This document shows, piece by piece, positions 26,238 to 35,077 of a stretch of DNA of 64,000 nt (position 1 is its first letter; the number at the start of each line of letters is the position of its first letter). Below the pieces are notes generated by a model. The model saw only the letters and a list, made by a program, of their open reading frames with translations. It ran no database searches and had not been told where the DNA came from. The position numbers were made by a program, and so were the translations under genes. Source of the DNA: Alphaproteobacteria bacterium (GTDB lineage Bacteria > Pseudomonadota > Alphaproteobacteria > Rhizobiales > BM303); the NCBI GenBank assembly GCA_024275895.1, contig JAJRYE010000106.1, positions 18,815 through 82,814 on the forward strand, written 5' to 3'.

Positions 26238-27969
26238 CGATCTTGTTATAGAGCGTTTTGCGTGAAATCCCCAACTCGCGTGCCGTATCCGTGCGCCGGA
26301 AGCGATTTCGCTTTAAGGCACTGGCGATCCATTCGCGTTCATCAAGATACTCGACGGATTTGGATTTCATGGTTTCCATTGCGGCCAGAATATCGCTTGC
26401 CGATATGGAAGTGCCGGCCAGTTCAACCAGTTTCACCGAAAGCTGTCGCAACTCGGTGATGTTGCCAGGCCAAGTATGCGAGGACAGCATTCCGATTGCC
26501 GAGGCGTCAAGGGAGATTGTTTCCGCGCGCCCGGTTGCGGCCTGATCGATAAACAGGCGCAACAGATCGGGGATATCGCCCTGCCGGTCGCGCAGGGCGG
26601 GCACCAGGACATCATTGCCGGAAAACGAAGCGCATAATTGCGCATCCAGCGAGCCGGACTTCATAAAAGACATCAGTGAATTTCCTGAAGAACAGATAAT
26701 CCGGACGTCGGAGGAAATCACCCGCCGTCCATCCATTGGCGAAAAGGCACCCCGCTCCAGATATCTTGCCAGCCGGGTTTGCAGCCGTTTTGGAAGCCGC
26801 GATATCTCCTCGATATACGAAGTCCCGCCATTGAGCTTTTCCAGCAGGTTTGAGACCCTTGAAGTCCCGGATTTGTCGGCTTGCCGGTCACCGCCAAACA
26901 GTCTTATGCCGATCTGGTGCGGGGTCAGATGCGCAAGGGACAATTCGGCATAAGGTTTCTGGCGCCGCGGGCTCATCTTATGCAGCGCCGCGGCGGCGAA
27001 GCCGCGCCCAGATCCGGCTTCACCATAAATCAGGACCGGGCCGTTATGGCCTGAAAAGGCATAAAGTTTTTCAAAGACCTTCATGATGGCGATTGAGGTT
27101 CCCACAAGACCTGTATTGCCGATTTGCCGTATCCGGTCTTTTTCCTGCCGCAGCAGTTCAAGAGAGAGCAAATCCACCCCCTTGAACCCGCGTGTGCTCT
27201 CGGAAATGGACGCCTCTGTCGGCAATCGGTCCAGTGTTGATCCGCCGATATAGCCATGCACCGGAACGCTGCTGTAAATATCCGCAAGATCTTCGGCCGT
27301 TTCAATCGGTCCGCCCTCAAGCATAAACCTGACATGCGCGTGGCGGCGGATAATGGCGCGGTAGACATCATCGGCAAGGTAGCGCACATCCTCGATGCTG
27401 AAACTCGTTTTGGCGCCAAAAGCGCCGCCGACATTCCAGCCGAAATTCAGGCAGATGATATCAACGCCTCTTTCCGCTGCTTCCATCGCCTGACGTTTTG
27501 TCCGCACATAGGCAAGGGTCTGCATAGCGGCATTTTTCGCCCGCGACAAGAGGTCCAGTTCGGCGCCAAAGCCAATGCCATAACTATCAAAATCCCTTTG
27601 CAGATCGCCCGGCAGATGGATCGCGGTGGGGAAAATAACAAACCCGGCAAAGCCCTGAATCCGAGCTTCGGCAATCAACTCGTCCCATTGCTCCTTTGGG
27701 CCATAGACATTTGCGCCAAAAAATACCGGAAGGGCGCATTGTGGAATGATCTCGTTCTTGCCCAGTTTCAGCACGGCGCGGTTGCCATCTTCCACCGGCA
27801 GGATCGAGGCCATTGAGGGCGCGCCCCTTGCGCGCAGCACACCCGCGTTCAGGGCCAGCAAAAAATCCGCCCCGCCGCGCTCGGCAGCAATGGCGGCAAG
27901 GCCCGAGCCCACGGCGGCGCCAACGGCAAACCGGCTGAATGGCCCGTAGTCTCGTATCTTGCGGCTCAC
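26218..27969 (-). CDS. Regulator: PEP-hydrolase TIM barrel fused to degenerate sigma-54-type AAA+ core and Fis-type HTH
   Basis: 583 aa. Residues 15-265 are a PEP-hydrolase-like TIM barrel (GAAVGSGLAAIAAERGGADF, GFAGFVIFPTAIHLPG, GGSTLDRLPTEASISE), probably the sensor. Residues 290-510 resemble the AAA+ core of bacterial enhancer-binding proteins (PVLIYGEAGSGRG; PALRDRQGDIPDLLRLF; SSHTWPGNITELRQLS). Residues 549-583 are a Fis/HTH_8 helix-turn-helix (DTARELGISRKTLYNKIVRY). The AAA+ core is degenerate: the Walker A Lys is Arg, Walker B reads IEEI, no GAFTGA loop exists at 355-366, and the usual Arg-finger segment reads QLCASF. Direct sigma-54 activation is therefore unlikely. It probably controls the livH operon. 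Confidence 0.85.
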   Translation of the reverse strand: MSRKIRDYGPFSRFAVGAAVGSGLAAIAAERGGADFLLALNAGVLRARGAPSMASILPVEDGNRAVLKLGKNEIIPQCALPVFFGANVYGPKEQWDELIAEARIQGFAGFVIFPTAIHLPGDLQRDFDSYGIGFGAELDLLSRAKNAAMQTLAYVRTKRQAMEAAERGVDIICLNFGWNVGGAFGAKTSFSIEDVRYLADDVYRAIIRRHAHVRFMLEGGPIETAEDLADIYSSVPVHGYIGGSTLDRLPTEASISESTRGFKGVDLLSLELLRQEKDRIRQIGNTGLVGTSIAIMKVFEKLYAFSGHNGPVLIYGEAGSGRGFAAAALHKMSPRRQKPYAELSLAHLTPHQIGIRLFGGDRQADKSGTSRVSNLLEKLNGGTSYIEEISRLPKRLQTRLARYLERGAFSPMDGRRVISSDVRIICSSGNSLMSFMKSGSLDAQLCASFSGNDVLVPALRDRQGDIPDLLRLFIDQAATGRAETISLDASAIGMLSSHTWPGNITELRQLSVKLVELAGTSISASDILAAMETMKSKSVEYLDEREWIASALKRNRFRRTDTARELGISRKTLYNKIVRYGLG

Positions 27970-28175
27970 AACGGTTCATATCCTCTTCAATTTTAAAAAC
28001 GGAAGATAAAGACGCATCCGGCCCGCATGATAAATCAATAATCAATTGATCCCTACAGCTTATTGTCGTATCAGTCCCGGGCATCATCCGCCATGTTTAC
28101 GGGCGCGGTTTTGCCGCCGCTCTCAATCCAGATCAGCCGGGCAGGGTTTGCATCTTTTTACAAGGGAAGCCAAAA

Positions 28176-28391
28176 ATGTTTGAAGACGTTGAACTGGACA
28201 TAACCTGCCCCGGTTGCGGACACAAGAATGTCACCACGCTTCGCAAGCTTAAGGCCCGGCCCGGTTTTGCCTGTTCCAAATGCGATGAGATGCTTGAAAT
28301 CGATATTGAGGAACTGACCGGCGTGGTGAAAAAGGCCGTTGAGGACGCCAGGGCACAGCAGGCAAAGCGTTTGAAGTTCCGCAAAAACTGA
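28176..28391 (+). CDS. Small zinc-ribbon protein, function unknown
   Basis: 71 aa. Two Cys pairs (CPGCGHKN at residues 11-18, and CSKC at about 33-36) form a probable zinc ribbon, followed by an acidic helix (EMLEIDIEELTGVVKKAVEDA) and a basic C-terminus (KRLKFRKN). I do not recognise a named family. It is convergent with the ypfJ-like gene, 6 bp apart. Codon pattern and the purine-rich AAGGGAAG upstream support translation. Confidence 0.75.
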   Translation: MFEDVELDITCPGCGHKNVTTLRKLKARPGFACSKCDEMLEIDIEELTGVVKKAVEDARAQQAKRLKFRKN

Positions 28392-28397
28392 ACGGAA

Positions 28398-29324
28398 TTA
28401 AAGCCGCGCCGCACCGAAGGTATCGCACGCCCTGACCCGGCCCGTATCAAGACCGGTTTTAAACCAGCGCATCCGCTGGGCCGAGGAGCCATGCGTAAAC
28501 GAATCCGGCACTACATAGCCCTGTGAGCGTTTTTGCAAGGCATCATCGCCAATGGCGCGGGCCGCGTTCAGCGCCTCTTCGATATCGCCGCGCTCCAGAA
28601 TATTCTTGGTTTTATCGGCATGATGGGCCCAGATTCCGGCAAAACAATCGGCCTGCAATTCCATGCGCACCTGAAGCGCATTTGCCTGTCTTTTGCTGGC
28701 GTTTTTCTTTGCCCTCTGGACCCGGGCGGAAATGCCCAGCAGGGTTTGTACATGATGGCCCACCTCATGCGCGATCACATAGGCTTGGGCAAAATCCCCC
28801 GGCGCCTTGAATCTGGTGCGCATCTCGCGATAAAAGGCAAGATCGATATAGACCTTGTGATCACCGGGGCAATAAAATGGCCCCATCGCCGATTTGGCAA
28901 AGCCGCAGGCCGAGCGCACCGCGCCGGAAAACAAGACCAGCCTGGGCTCGTCATAGCGCTTGCCGAGGGATTTGAATAGCGCGTTCCAGACATCTTCGGT
29001 ATCGGCCAGAACCACCCCCACCATGGCGCTGAGCTCTTTTTCCTGCCCGCTCTGGCGCACCGGCGCGCGCGGCGGATTTTGCTGCGTGGCAAAGCCGCCG
29101 CCACCGCCGGTCCCCCCCCCTAAAAGCTCAAGCGGGTTGATGCCCAATACATAGCTGACAATCAAGATTATGATCAGCCCGCCAATGCCGATACCGCCGC
29201 CCCTGACGCGCTTTGAGGCGGGCATTTTGCCGCCGCGGCCGGGAAACGGAAACCGCAAACCACCGCCGCCCGCGCCGCGCCGGTCTTCTATATTATCGCT
29301 TTGCCTGCGTCCTTTCCAGCGCAT
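28398..29324 (-). CDS. ypfJ: Neutral zinc metallopeptidase, YpfJ family
   Basis: 308 aa. A single membrane helix (GIGIGGLIIILIVSYVLG, about residues 43-60) precedes a zinc-peptidase domain with HEVGHHVQ (HExxH) and a downstream ELQADCFAGIWAHHAD that supplies the third metal ligand. ACGFAKSAMGPFYCPGDHKVYIDL is typical of the family. Function is poorly known; the catalytic side is likely periplasmic. Convergent with the small zinc-ribbon gene and 15 bp from the pssA stop on the same strand. Confidence 0.9.
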   Translation of the reverse strand: MRWKGRRQSDNIEDRRGAGGGGLRFPFPGRGGKMPASKRVRGGGIGIGGLIIILIVSYVLGINPLELLGGGTGGGGGFATQQNPPRAPVRQSGQEKELSAMVGVVLADTEDVWNALFKSLGKRYDEPRLVLFSGAVRSACGFAKSAMGPFYCPGDHKVYIDLAFYREMRTRFKAPGDFAQAYVIAHEVGHHVQTLLGISARVQRAKKNASKRQANALQVRMELQADCFAGIWAHHADKTKNILERGDIEEALNAARAIGDDALQKRSQGYVVPDSFTHGSSAQRMRWFKTGLDTGRVRACDTFGAARL

Positions 29325-29339
29325 GCGATCCTCCCCTTT

Positions 29340-30161
29340 TTAAGCCTTTTCCTTGCCGCTCTGGTGCGCGGCCTCAAGCCTGGCGTAACGCATCATGCCA
29401 ACGGGTATGGAGGCAAGATAGGCCAGTGAAAGCACCGTCAGGCTCAGCCACGGAAAGCTGAGCAAAACTGCGGCCAGCATGACAACCAGAATGAGAATTG
29501 GCAAGACCGCATCGCGGCTGACGCGCTGACCGAGCAATTTGCCCGAAAAGGTCGGGATCTGGCTGACAAGCAAAAACGCCATACCGGCGCAAAAAACGAC
29601 AATCGGCATCGCCATATAGGGGATATAGGGCACGCCCAGCTTGTGCAGATAAAGCGGCAGCAGCAACACCGCCGCTCCAGCGGGAGCGGGAACGCCGGTA
29701 AAGAAATTCGCCTTCCAAGCCGGTTTATCCGGCTCATCCAGCGCCACATTAAACCGCGCCAGACGCAGCGCCATGCACAGCGCAAAGGCGAGCACCGCAA
29801 TCCAGCCGACGGATTTGAGCTCATGCAGCAGCCAGATATACAAAAGCAGGGCCGGCGCCACGCCAAAATTGACGAAATCCACCAGCGAATCCAGCTCGGC
29901 GCCAAAACGTGAGACCCCCTTGAGCATGCGCGCCACCCGTCCATCAAGAGCATCGAGAATACCGGCGAGAATAATCGCCCCGACCGCAAGCTCATAGCGG
30001 CCATCCATAGCCATGCGGATTGATGTCAACCCGCTGCACAGGGCCAGCAGGGTAATCATGTTGGGGATCAGCACATTGACCGGTACACGGGTAAAGCGGC
30101 GCTTCTTGCGCTGCTTTGCCTTGTCCGGCGCGGGGGGCTGGAAGATATCCTTGTTCTGCAT
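29340..30161 (-). CDS. pssA: CDP-diacylglycerol-serine O-phosphatidyltransferase
   Basis: Makes phosphatidylserine from CDP-diacylglycerol and serine. About 273 aa, multi-pass membrane enzyme. It has the CDP-alcohol phosphotransferase motif D-x2-DG-x2-AR-x8-G-x3-D-x3-D, seen as DALDGRVARMLKGVSRFGAE followed by LDSLVD. I chose the ATG at 30161 (MQNKDIFQPPAPDKAKQ), just 7 bp after the psd stop, rather than the upstream frame to 30305, which lies inside psd. Operon with psd, the next step to phosphatidylethanolamine. Confidence 0.94.
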   Translation of the reverse strand: MQNKDIFQPPAPDKAKQRKKRRFTRVPVNVLIPNMITLLALCSGLTSIRMAMDGRYELAVGAIILAGILDALDGRVARMLKGVSRFGAELDSLVDFVNFGVAPALLLYIWLLHELKSVGWIAVLAFALCMALRLARFNVALDEPDKPAWKANFFTGVPAPAGAAVLLLPLYLHKLGVPYIPYMAMPIVVFCAGMAFLLVSQIPTFSGKLLGQRVSRDAVLPILILVVMLAAVLLSFPWLSLTVLSLAYLASIPVGMMRYARLEAAHQSGKEKA

Positions 30162-30168
30162 GATCAGA

Positions 30169-30864
30169 TCAACCGGTGCGGGTTTCGCGCGCCGCCTCCC
30201 CGGATTCAAGGTCAGCCAGAACGGTTTCACCGGCAATGGCGCTCTGGCCGACACCAACCTGAACGCTGGCAGAGGGGGGAAGATAAACATCAACCCGGCT
30301 GCCAAAACGGATCAGCCCGAAACGCTCGCCCGCCTGAAGGACATCGCCGCTTTTGCTCAGCGGCACAATACGCCGCGCAATGAGCCCCGCAATCTGCACA
30401 ACGCCGATGCGCAGCCCGTTATCCATTTCAAGCGTCATCAGGCGGCGCTCGTTATCCTCGCTCGCCTTGTCCAGCTCGGCATTGATGAACTTGCCCTTGA
30501 TATAGTGGGTGGCGGTAATTTTGCCCGCCACCGGCGCGCGGTTGATATGGCAGTCAAATACATTCATGAACACTGAAATACGGATGCATTCATCCCGGTT
30601 CAGTTCCAGTTCCGCCGGCGGCGCAACGTGCATGATATGGCTGATATGACCGTCCGCTGGAGAAATAACGAGTTCACCGCCCAGGGGCGTGACCCTTTCC
30701 GGATCGCGGAAAAACAACGCACACCAGATGGTGAGCATAAGGCCAACCCAGCCCAGAGGTTCGGCAAACCAGAAAGCAACGAGCGAAAGGACGGCAAAAA
30801 CGGCTATAAAACGATAGCCTTCAGGATGAACCGGGGGAATGGCGTTTAGAATTGATTTTAGCAT
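30169..30864 (-). CDS. psd: Phosphatidylserine decarboxylase proenzyme
   Basis: 231 aa, the short alphaproteobacterial type. Near the C-terminus [14 protein letters not shown] contains the Gly-Ser pair at which the proenzyme cleaves itself to form the pyruvoyl cofactor. [18 protein letters not shown] and [10 protein letters not shown] are family signatures. N-terminal hydrophobic segments anchor it to the inner membrane. It is upstream of pssA on the same strand, an arrangement common in alphaproteobacteria. Confidence 0.96.
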   Translation of the reverse strand: MLKSILNAIPPVHPEGYRFIAVFAVLSLVAFWFAEPLGWVGLMLTIWCALFFRDPERVTPLGGELVISPADGHISHIMHVAPPAELELNRDECIRISVFMNVFDCHINRAPVAGKITATHYIKGKFINAELDKASEDNERRLMTLEMDNGLRIGVVQIAGLIARRIVPLSKSGDVLQAGERFGLIRFGSRVDVYLPPSASVQVGVGQSAIAGETVLADLESGEAARETRTG

Positions 30865-30899
30865 TTACGGCCTTCGCGGGAGAAGAAGGGAAACTCATG

Positions 30900-32786
30900 C
30901 TAACTGCTTACCTCAAGGGGCGCAATTCCGCCAGCCCTTTCACCTGATCCGGTCCGGTTCTTGCGCTGCTGGGCCCATAACCCGGCGTAAATGCCCCCCG
31001 AGGCAATCAGCTCGTCATGGGTTCCGGTTTCCCTGACGCTTCCCTTCTCAAGCACGATGATCGTATCGGCATGCACCACGGTCGAGAGGCGGTGGGCGAT
31101 CATCAAGGTGGTGCGGTTTTGCGCTACCTCGTCAAGGGCACTCTGAATGTCTTTTTCCGTTGCCGTGTCAAGGGCGGAGGTGGCTTCATCAAGCACCAGT
31201 ATCGGTGGTGATTTCAGGATGGTGCGGGCAATGGCCACGCGCTGTTTCTCACCGCCGGAAAGCTTTAGGCCGCGCTCGCCCACCGGGGTATCATAACCCT
31301 TGGGCAAGGCGGCGATAAAGCCGTGAATCTGGGCCATTTTGGCCGCTTCCACGATATCTTCAAACGAAGCGCCGGGACGGCCATAGGCGATATTATATCT
31401 TATGGTGTCGTTAAAAAGCACCGTATCTTGCGGCACCATGCCGATCGCAGCGCGCAGGGAGCTTTGGGTGACTGCATTGATGTTTTGCCCGTCTATGCTC
31501 ACGGCACCATCCGTGACCTCGTAAAACCGGAACAACAGTCGCGACAGGGTTGATTTTCCGGCGCCGCTGGGGCCGACAACCGCGACCGTTTTTCCGGCCG
31601 GAATCTCAAAACTGACATTTTTCAATATCGGCCGCTCCGCATCATAGGCAAAGGAGACATTATCGAAACTGACTTTGGCGTTGGCAACCTTCAGGGGCGG
31701 CGCGCCCGGCCTGTCGGTGATCCCGGGCGGTGTTTCGAGCAGCTCGAAGGTATTTTCAATATCCACCAGCGATTGCTTGATATCGCGGTACACCATGCCG
31801 ATGAAAAACAGCGGCTGGTACATCTGGATCAGATAGGCATTGACCATGACAAAATCGCCGATGGTCATCTCGCCCTGCATGACCCCGTAAGCCGACATCG
31901 ACATGCACAGGCCAAGACCGATGGAATAGATAAAGGACTGCCCCGCATTTAATACCGAGAGCGAGGTATAGGTTTTCACCGCCCCTTCTTCATAGGCCGC
32001 CACGGCGCTGTCAAAACGGCGCGATTCGAGCTCTTCATTGCCGAAATATTTGACGGTTTCATAGTTGAGCAGGGAATCGATGGCGCGCGAATAGGCCTTT
32101 GTATCGGCTTCATTCATCTGCCGTCTTATGCGGGTGCGCCATTCGGTGGCGTAAAAAGTAAAGGCAAGATAAACCGCAATGGTAACCGTCATCACCAGCG
32201 CATAGGCAAGATGATAATACAGGGCAAGAACAATGAAAACGAGGCCAAGTTCCAGAATCGTCGGGACAATCTGGAATAGGGAAAAGCGGATAATGGTCTC
32301 GACCGCGCGCGCGCCGCGCTCCATCACCCGGCTGAGCGCTCCCGTGCGACGCTCAAGATGGTAGCGCAGGGAAAGGTCATGCAAATGCCGGAAGGTTGCC
32401 AGCGACAGCTTGCGCACAGCGTTCTGGGTAATTTTGGCAAACAGCCCGCCGCTCAACTGGACAAAGCCGACCATGGCAAAACGCCCCACGGCATAAGCGG
32501 CGATAAAGGCAAAGATCACCCCTGCGCTTAAAACCGCCGTCCGGGCTTGCGGGTTTGCCGCGGCGCTCACGCCGTTAAGCCCGTCAATCGCCAGCTTGAA
32601 AAGGTAAGGAACCAGAACCGTTGCGCCCTTGGCGGCAAAAAGCGAGATGAGGGCAAGCACCACCCGCCAGCGCAAATCAGGCCGGTTGTCCGGCCAGATA
32701 TAACCTAAAAACCGGCGAATGGTCCCCAGATCCCAGTTGCCCGACCCGGCAGCATCAGATTTATCATTTGATTTCAGGCCGCGCAT
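30900..32786 (-). CDS. Atm1/HMT1-type ABC exporter (permease-ATPase half-transporter)
   Basis: 628 aa. Six transmembrane helices over about residues 35-330, then one ATPase: Walker A GPSGAGKSTLSRLLFRFYE, signature LSGGEKQRVAIARTI, Walker B ILVLDEATSALDTATE, switch MIAHRLSTV. The pattern TEWRTRIRRQMNEADTKAYS and SLLNYETVKYFGNEELE matches the Atm1/HMT1 subfamily, which exports glutathione conjugates or metal-thiol species. It forms a homodimer in the inner membrane. The short gap to psd suggests possible co-transcription, without a clear functional link. Confidence 0.92.
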   Translation of the reverse strand: MRGLKSNDKSDAAGSGNWDLGTIRRFLGYIWPDNRPDLRWRVVLALISLFAAKGATVLVPYLFKLAIDGLNGVSAAANPQARTAVLSAGVIFAFIAAYAVGRFAMVGFVQLSGGLFAKITQNAVRKLSLATFRHLHDLSLRYHLERRTGALSRVMERGARAVETIIRFSLFQIVPTILELGLVFIVLALYYHLAYALVMTVTIAVYLAFTFYATEWRTRIRRQMNEADTKAYSRAIDSLLNYETVKYFGNEELESRRFDSAVAAYEEGAVKTYTSLSVLNAGQSFIYSIGLGLCMSMSAYGVMQGEMTIGDFVMVNAYLIQMYQPLFFIGMVYRDIKQSLVDIENTFELLETPPGITDRPGAPPLKVANAKVSFDNVSFAYDAERPILKNVSFEIPAGKTVAVVGPSGAGKSTLSRLLFRFYEVTDGAVSIDGQNINAVTQSSLRAAIGMVPQDTVLFNDTIRYNIAYGRPGASFEDIVEAAKMAQIHGFIAALPKGYDTPVGERGLKLSGGEKQRVAIARTILKSPPILVLDEATSALDTATEKDIQSALDEVAQNRTTLMIAHRLSTVVHADTIIVLEKGSVRETGTHDELIASGGIYAGLWAQQRKNRTGSGERAGGIAPLEVSS

Positions 32787-32932
32787 ATTCGCCAGAGCTC
32801 ACAAGTTGCATTCATCCTTTACGGGCAGGTCCCGGACAAGGGTAATTTTACAGAATTTACCGGTAATCCCGCCGCAAAAGGCCGGTGTAATTTCCCGGCC
32901 TCACGGCTTTATCCACTTCGCGGCGGCGCGGC

Positions 32933-34861
32933 TCACTTTCGCAAGGCACTCGCATCCGAGCCCGGAGTGGTAAAAATCTGCCCCGGGTAAATCAGATCGG
33001 GGTCCCTGATCTTGTTTTTATTGGCCTCATAAATGACCGTATATTGAATACCGTGACCATAAAGCGCGCGCGAGATATTCCACAGATTATCACCGGGCTG
33101 GATAATCACCTCGCCATTGATGCGCGCCTGCTTGACAGCCTCGGGAGCCGCCCGCTCAAAGGGCGCCTCGACCCGGGCGGTGATTTTGTTGCTGCGGCCG
33201 ATCTGATCCACCCGCAGCGTATATTGCCCCGGCTGGATATGGGTTCTGGTTTTCAGTTCCCAGTTCCCGTCCGCATTGGTGGTCGCCGTGCCGATAAAAT
33301 CATTATTGAGATAGATGCGCAACATGCTGCCCTTTTTGGCTCTGCCGGACAGGATGACCTGGCCATCATCATTATAGTCCACGCTCCTGAAGCTGAGCGG
33401 GATGAGTTCTTCCCTTGCCACCTCCTCCGGTGTCTGAAGCACGCGGCTGGCCTTGCCCGGCTCGGAGACAACGACAAGAGGCTTGGCCGGTTCGGGCGCT
33501 TTGGGTGCTTTATCCCGCGCGGGCGCAGCGGATGCCTCGGGCGCTTTTTTCACCGCTTTTACCACGACCTTTTTATCCGGGGTTTGTGCCGCCGGTTTTG
33601 CCGTTTCGGTACCAGTTGTTTTGGTGGCGGTGTCAGGCACCGGTTTTGCGACGGGTTTTTCAGGTTTCGCCCCGACCGGAACACCGGCTTCCGGAGCTTG
33701 CCTGACCGGCTTTTGCATCACCGCTTCGGCGGTTTTGACGGCGGTTTCAGCCGAGGCCCCGGTGGCCGGTTTTTCAACTGCGGGTTTGGCCGCAACTCCG
33801 GGCTCTGGAGTTTCTTTTACCGGTTTTTGCGCCCCGGCCCCGGTGTCATTTGCGGCTTTTGCAACCGGCTTTTCAGGCTCCGGGCTGACCGCAATGCTGG
33901 TTTGGGGCTTTTGCGCCACAGGCTTTCGCGCCACAGGCTTTTGCGCCACAGGCTTTTGCGTCGCAGGCTTTTGCATCACTGCTTCGGCGGTTTTGGTTTC
34001 GGTTTTATCCACGGGTTTTGCAGCGGGTTTTTCGGCCGGCCGTTTTGCTTCGGCCGTATCCATTGCGGTTTTTACGCCGGTATCTGTTTTTGCCGCTGGT
34101 GATTCGGGTTGTGTATCAGGTTTTTTTACCCCCGCATCAACCGTTTTTGCTGCCGCTGACGCCAGCTTTTTGGCCGCCGGTTTTTCAACTTCGCTTTTGG
34201 CCTTGTCTTCAGGCATGGCGGCCGGAGCCGGTTCGCTTTTGCGGAGCGGCGTTTTGGCTTCGGGCAATTTGGCCTCCGCCATTTTACCCGGTGTTTTCTT
34301 TATCGCTTCAGGGCGCGAGATGGCAACAATCTGCGATGAAGCCAGTTTTATTGTGTTGTCGGGCGAGCTGGCGGTCAGTTTCAGACTGGATGTTCCGGCC
34401 GCTACCGGTTTATCGGAAATAATCACCCATTCGCCGCGCGAATTGGCGGTGGCCTCACCGATAATCACGCCCTTTGAGCGCACGACAACTTTCCAGCCCG
34501 GCGGCGCCCGGCCAGCGATAACGGCGGATCCGTCGGGCTCGATGCGTACAACGTCAAAACTTGGTGTCTCCAGCTCTGGCGCCTTGGCGGGAGCTGTCTG
34601 GATTGCGGTCTTAAGCTTTGCCGCTTCCCGGGGTTCTTCCGGTTTTTTGACAGCTGGAGCGGGTTTTTGCACCGCCGGTGCGGGTTTTTGCACTGCGGGG
34701 GTTTTTGGTTTTGGCGCGGCTGCCACCGGCTTTTTTGCAGCAACCGCATCAGGTTTGGCCGGGGGCGTTTGAGAAGACTGCATGCGATCATATGAGTACC
34801 AGGCAATGACGGCGGTAAACGCGGCCAGCAATCCGGTAATTCCATACCATACGGCTTTCAT
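32933..34861 (-). CDS. LysM-domain protein with long Lys/Pro/Ala-rich region
   Basis: 642 aa. The N-terminus has a membrane anchor or signal (YGITGLLAAFTAVIAWYSY). About 400 low-complexity residues rich in K, P, A, V and T follow, with repeats such as AQKPVAQKPVARKPVAQKP. Two Ig-like segments (about 105-185 and 485-570; VVVRSKGVIIGEATANSRGE, LRIYLNNDFIGTATTNADGN) flank this region. The C-terminal LysM is IIQPGDNLWNISRALYGHG with IYPGQIFTTP. LysM binds GlcNAc polymers, so it probably bridges inner membrane and peptidoglycan, with the repeat region as a periplasm-spanning spacer. Confidence 0.85.
   Translation of the reverse strand: MKAVWYGITGLLAAFTAVIAWYSYDRMQSSQTPPAKPDAVAAKKPVAAAPKPKTPAVQKPAPAVQKPAPAVKKPEEPREAAKLKTAIQTAPAKAPELETPSFDVVRIEPDGSAVIAGRAPPGWKVVVRSKGVIIGEATANSRGEWVIISDKPVAAGTSSLKLTASSPDNTIKLASSQIVAISRPEAIKKTPGKMAEAKLPEAKTPLRKSEPAPAAMPEDKAKSEVEKPAAKKLASAAAKTVDAGVKKPDTQPESPAAKTDTGVKTAMDTAEAKRPAEKPAAKPVDKTETKTAEAVMQKPATQKPVAQKPVARKPVAQKPQTSIAVSPEPEKPVAKAANDTGAGAQKPVKETPEPGVAAKPAVEKPATGASAETAVKTAEAVMQKPVRQAPEAGVPVGAKPEKPVAKPVPDTATKTTGTETAKPAAQTPDKKVVVKAVKKAPEASAAPARDKAPKAPEPAKPLVVVSEPGKASRVLQTPEEVAREELIPLSFRSVDYNDDGQVILSGRAKKGSMLRIYLNNDFIGTATTNADGNWELKTRTHIQPGQYTLRVDQIGRSNKITARVEAPFERAAPEAVKQARINGEVIIQPGDNLWNISRALYGHGIQYTVIYEANKNKIRDPDLIYPGQIFTTPGSDASALRK
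33910..33975 (-). repeat. Tandem 15-bp coding repeats in the LysM gene
   Basis: The unit GCGCCACAGGCTTTT (plus strand) recurs four to five times with few changes, encoding QKPVA/RKPVA units. Near-identical copies at the DNA level suggest recent slippage or unequal crossing-over, so the repeat number may vary between strains. Confidence 0.7.
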
Positions 34862-35077
34862 AAGATCCCCTTCTTCACTTCAAACGGGTTTGCAGATCAG
34901 CAATAAACACCATGCCCGCGGTAACTCGTCTTTATCAACCGGCCTTCTTATAGCAGTAAATTCCCATCAAACCTACCGCGCATATTGATGCGGCGAAATG
35001 TACATGCATTTATGTTTAATGTAAAAGGCGCCGTGGAATAATCAGCGGCAAATACCGGTTGACGCGGAGTAGCCGGG

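Noticed and set aside
33901-33980. CRISPR-like short repeats
   Set aside because: Repeats are contiguous 15-bp coding units without spacers, inside the LysM gene.
33453-34772. 439-codon plus-strand frame opposite the LysM gene, rich in Gly/Phe/Ala
   Set aside because: Composition is the complement of the Lys/Pro/Ala repeats; the LysM frame has a signal anchor and real domains.
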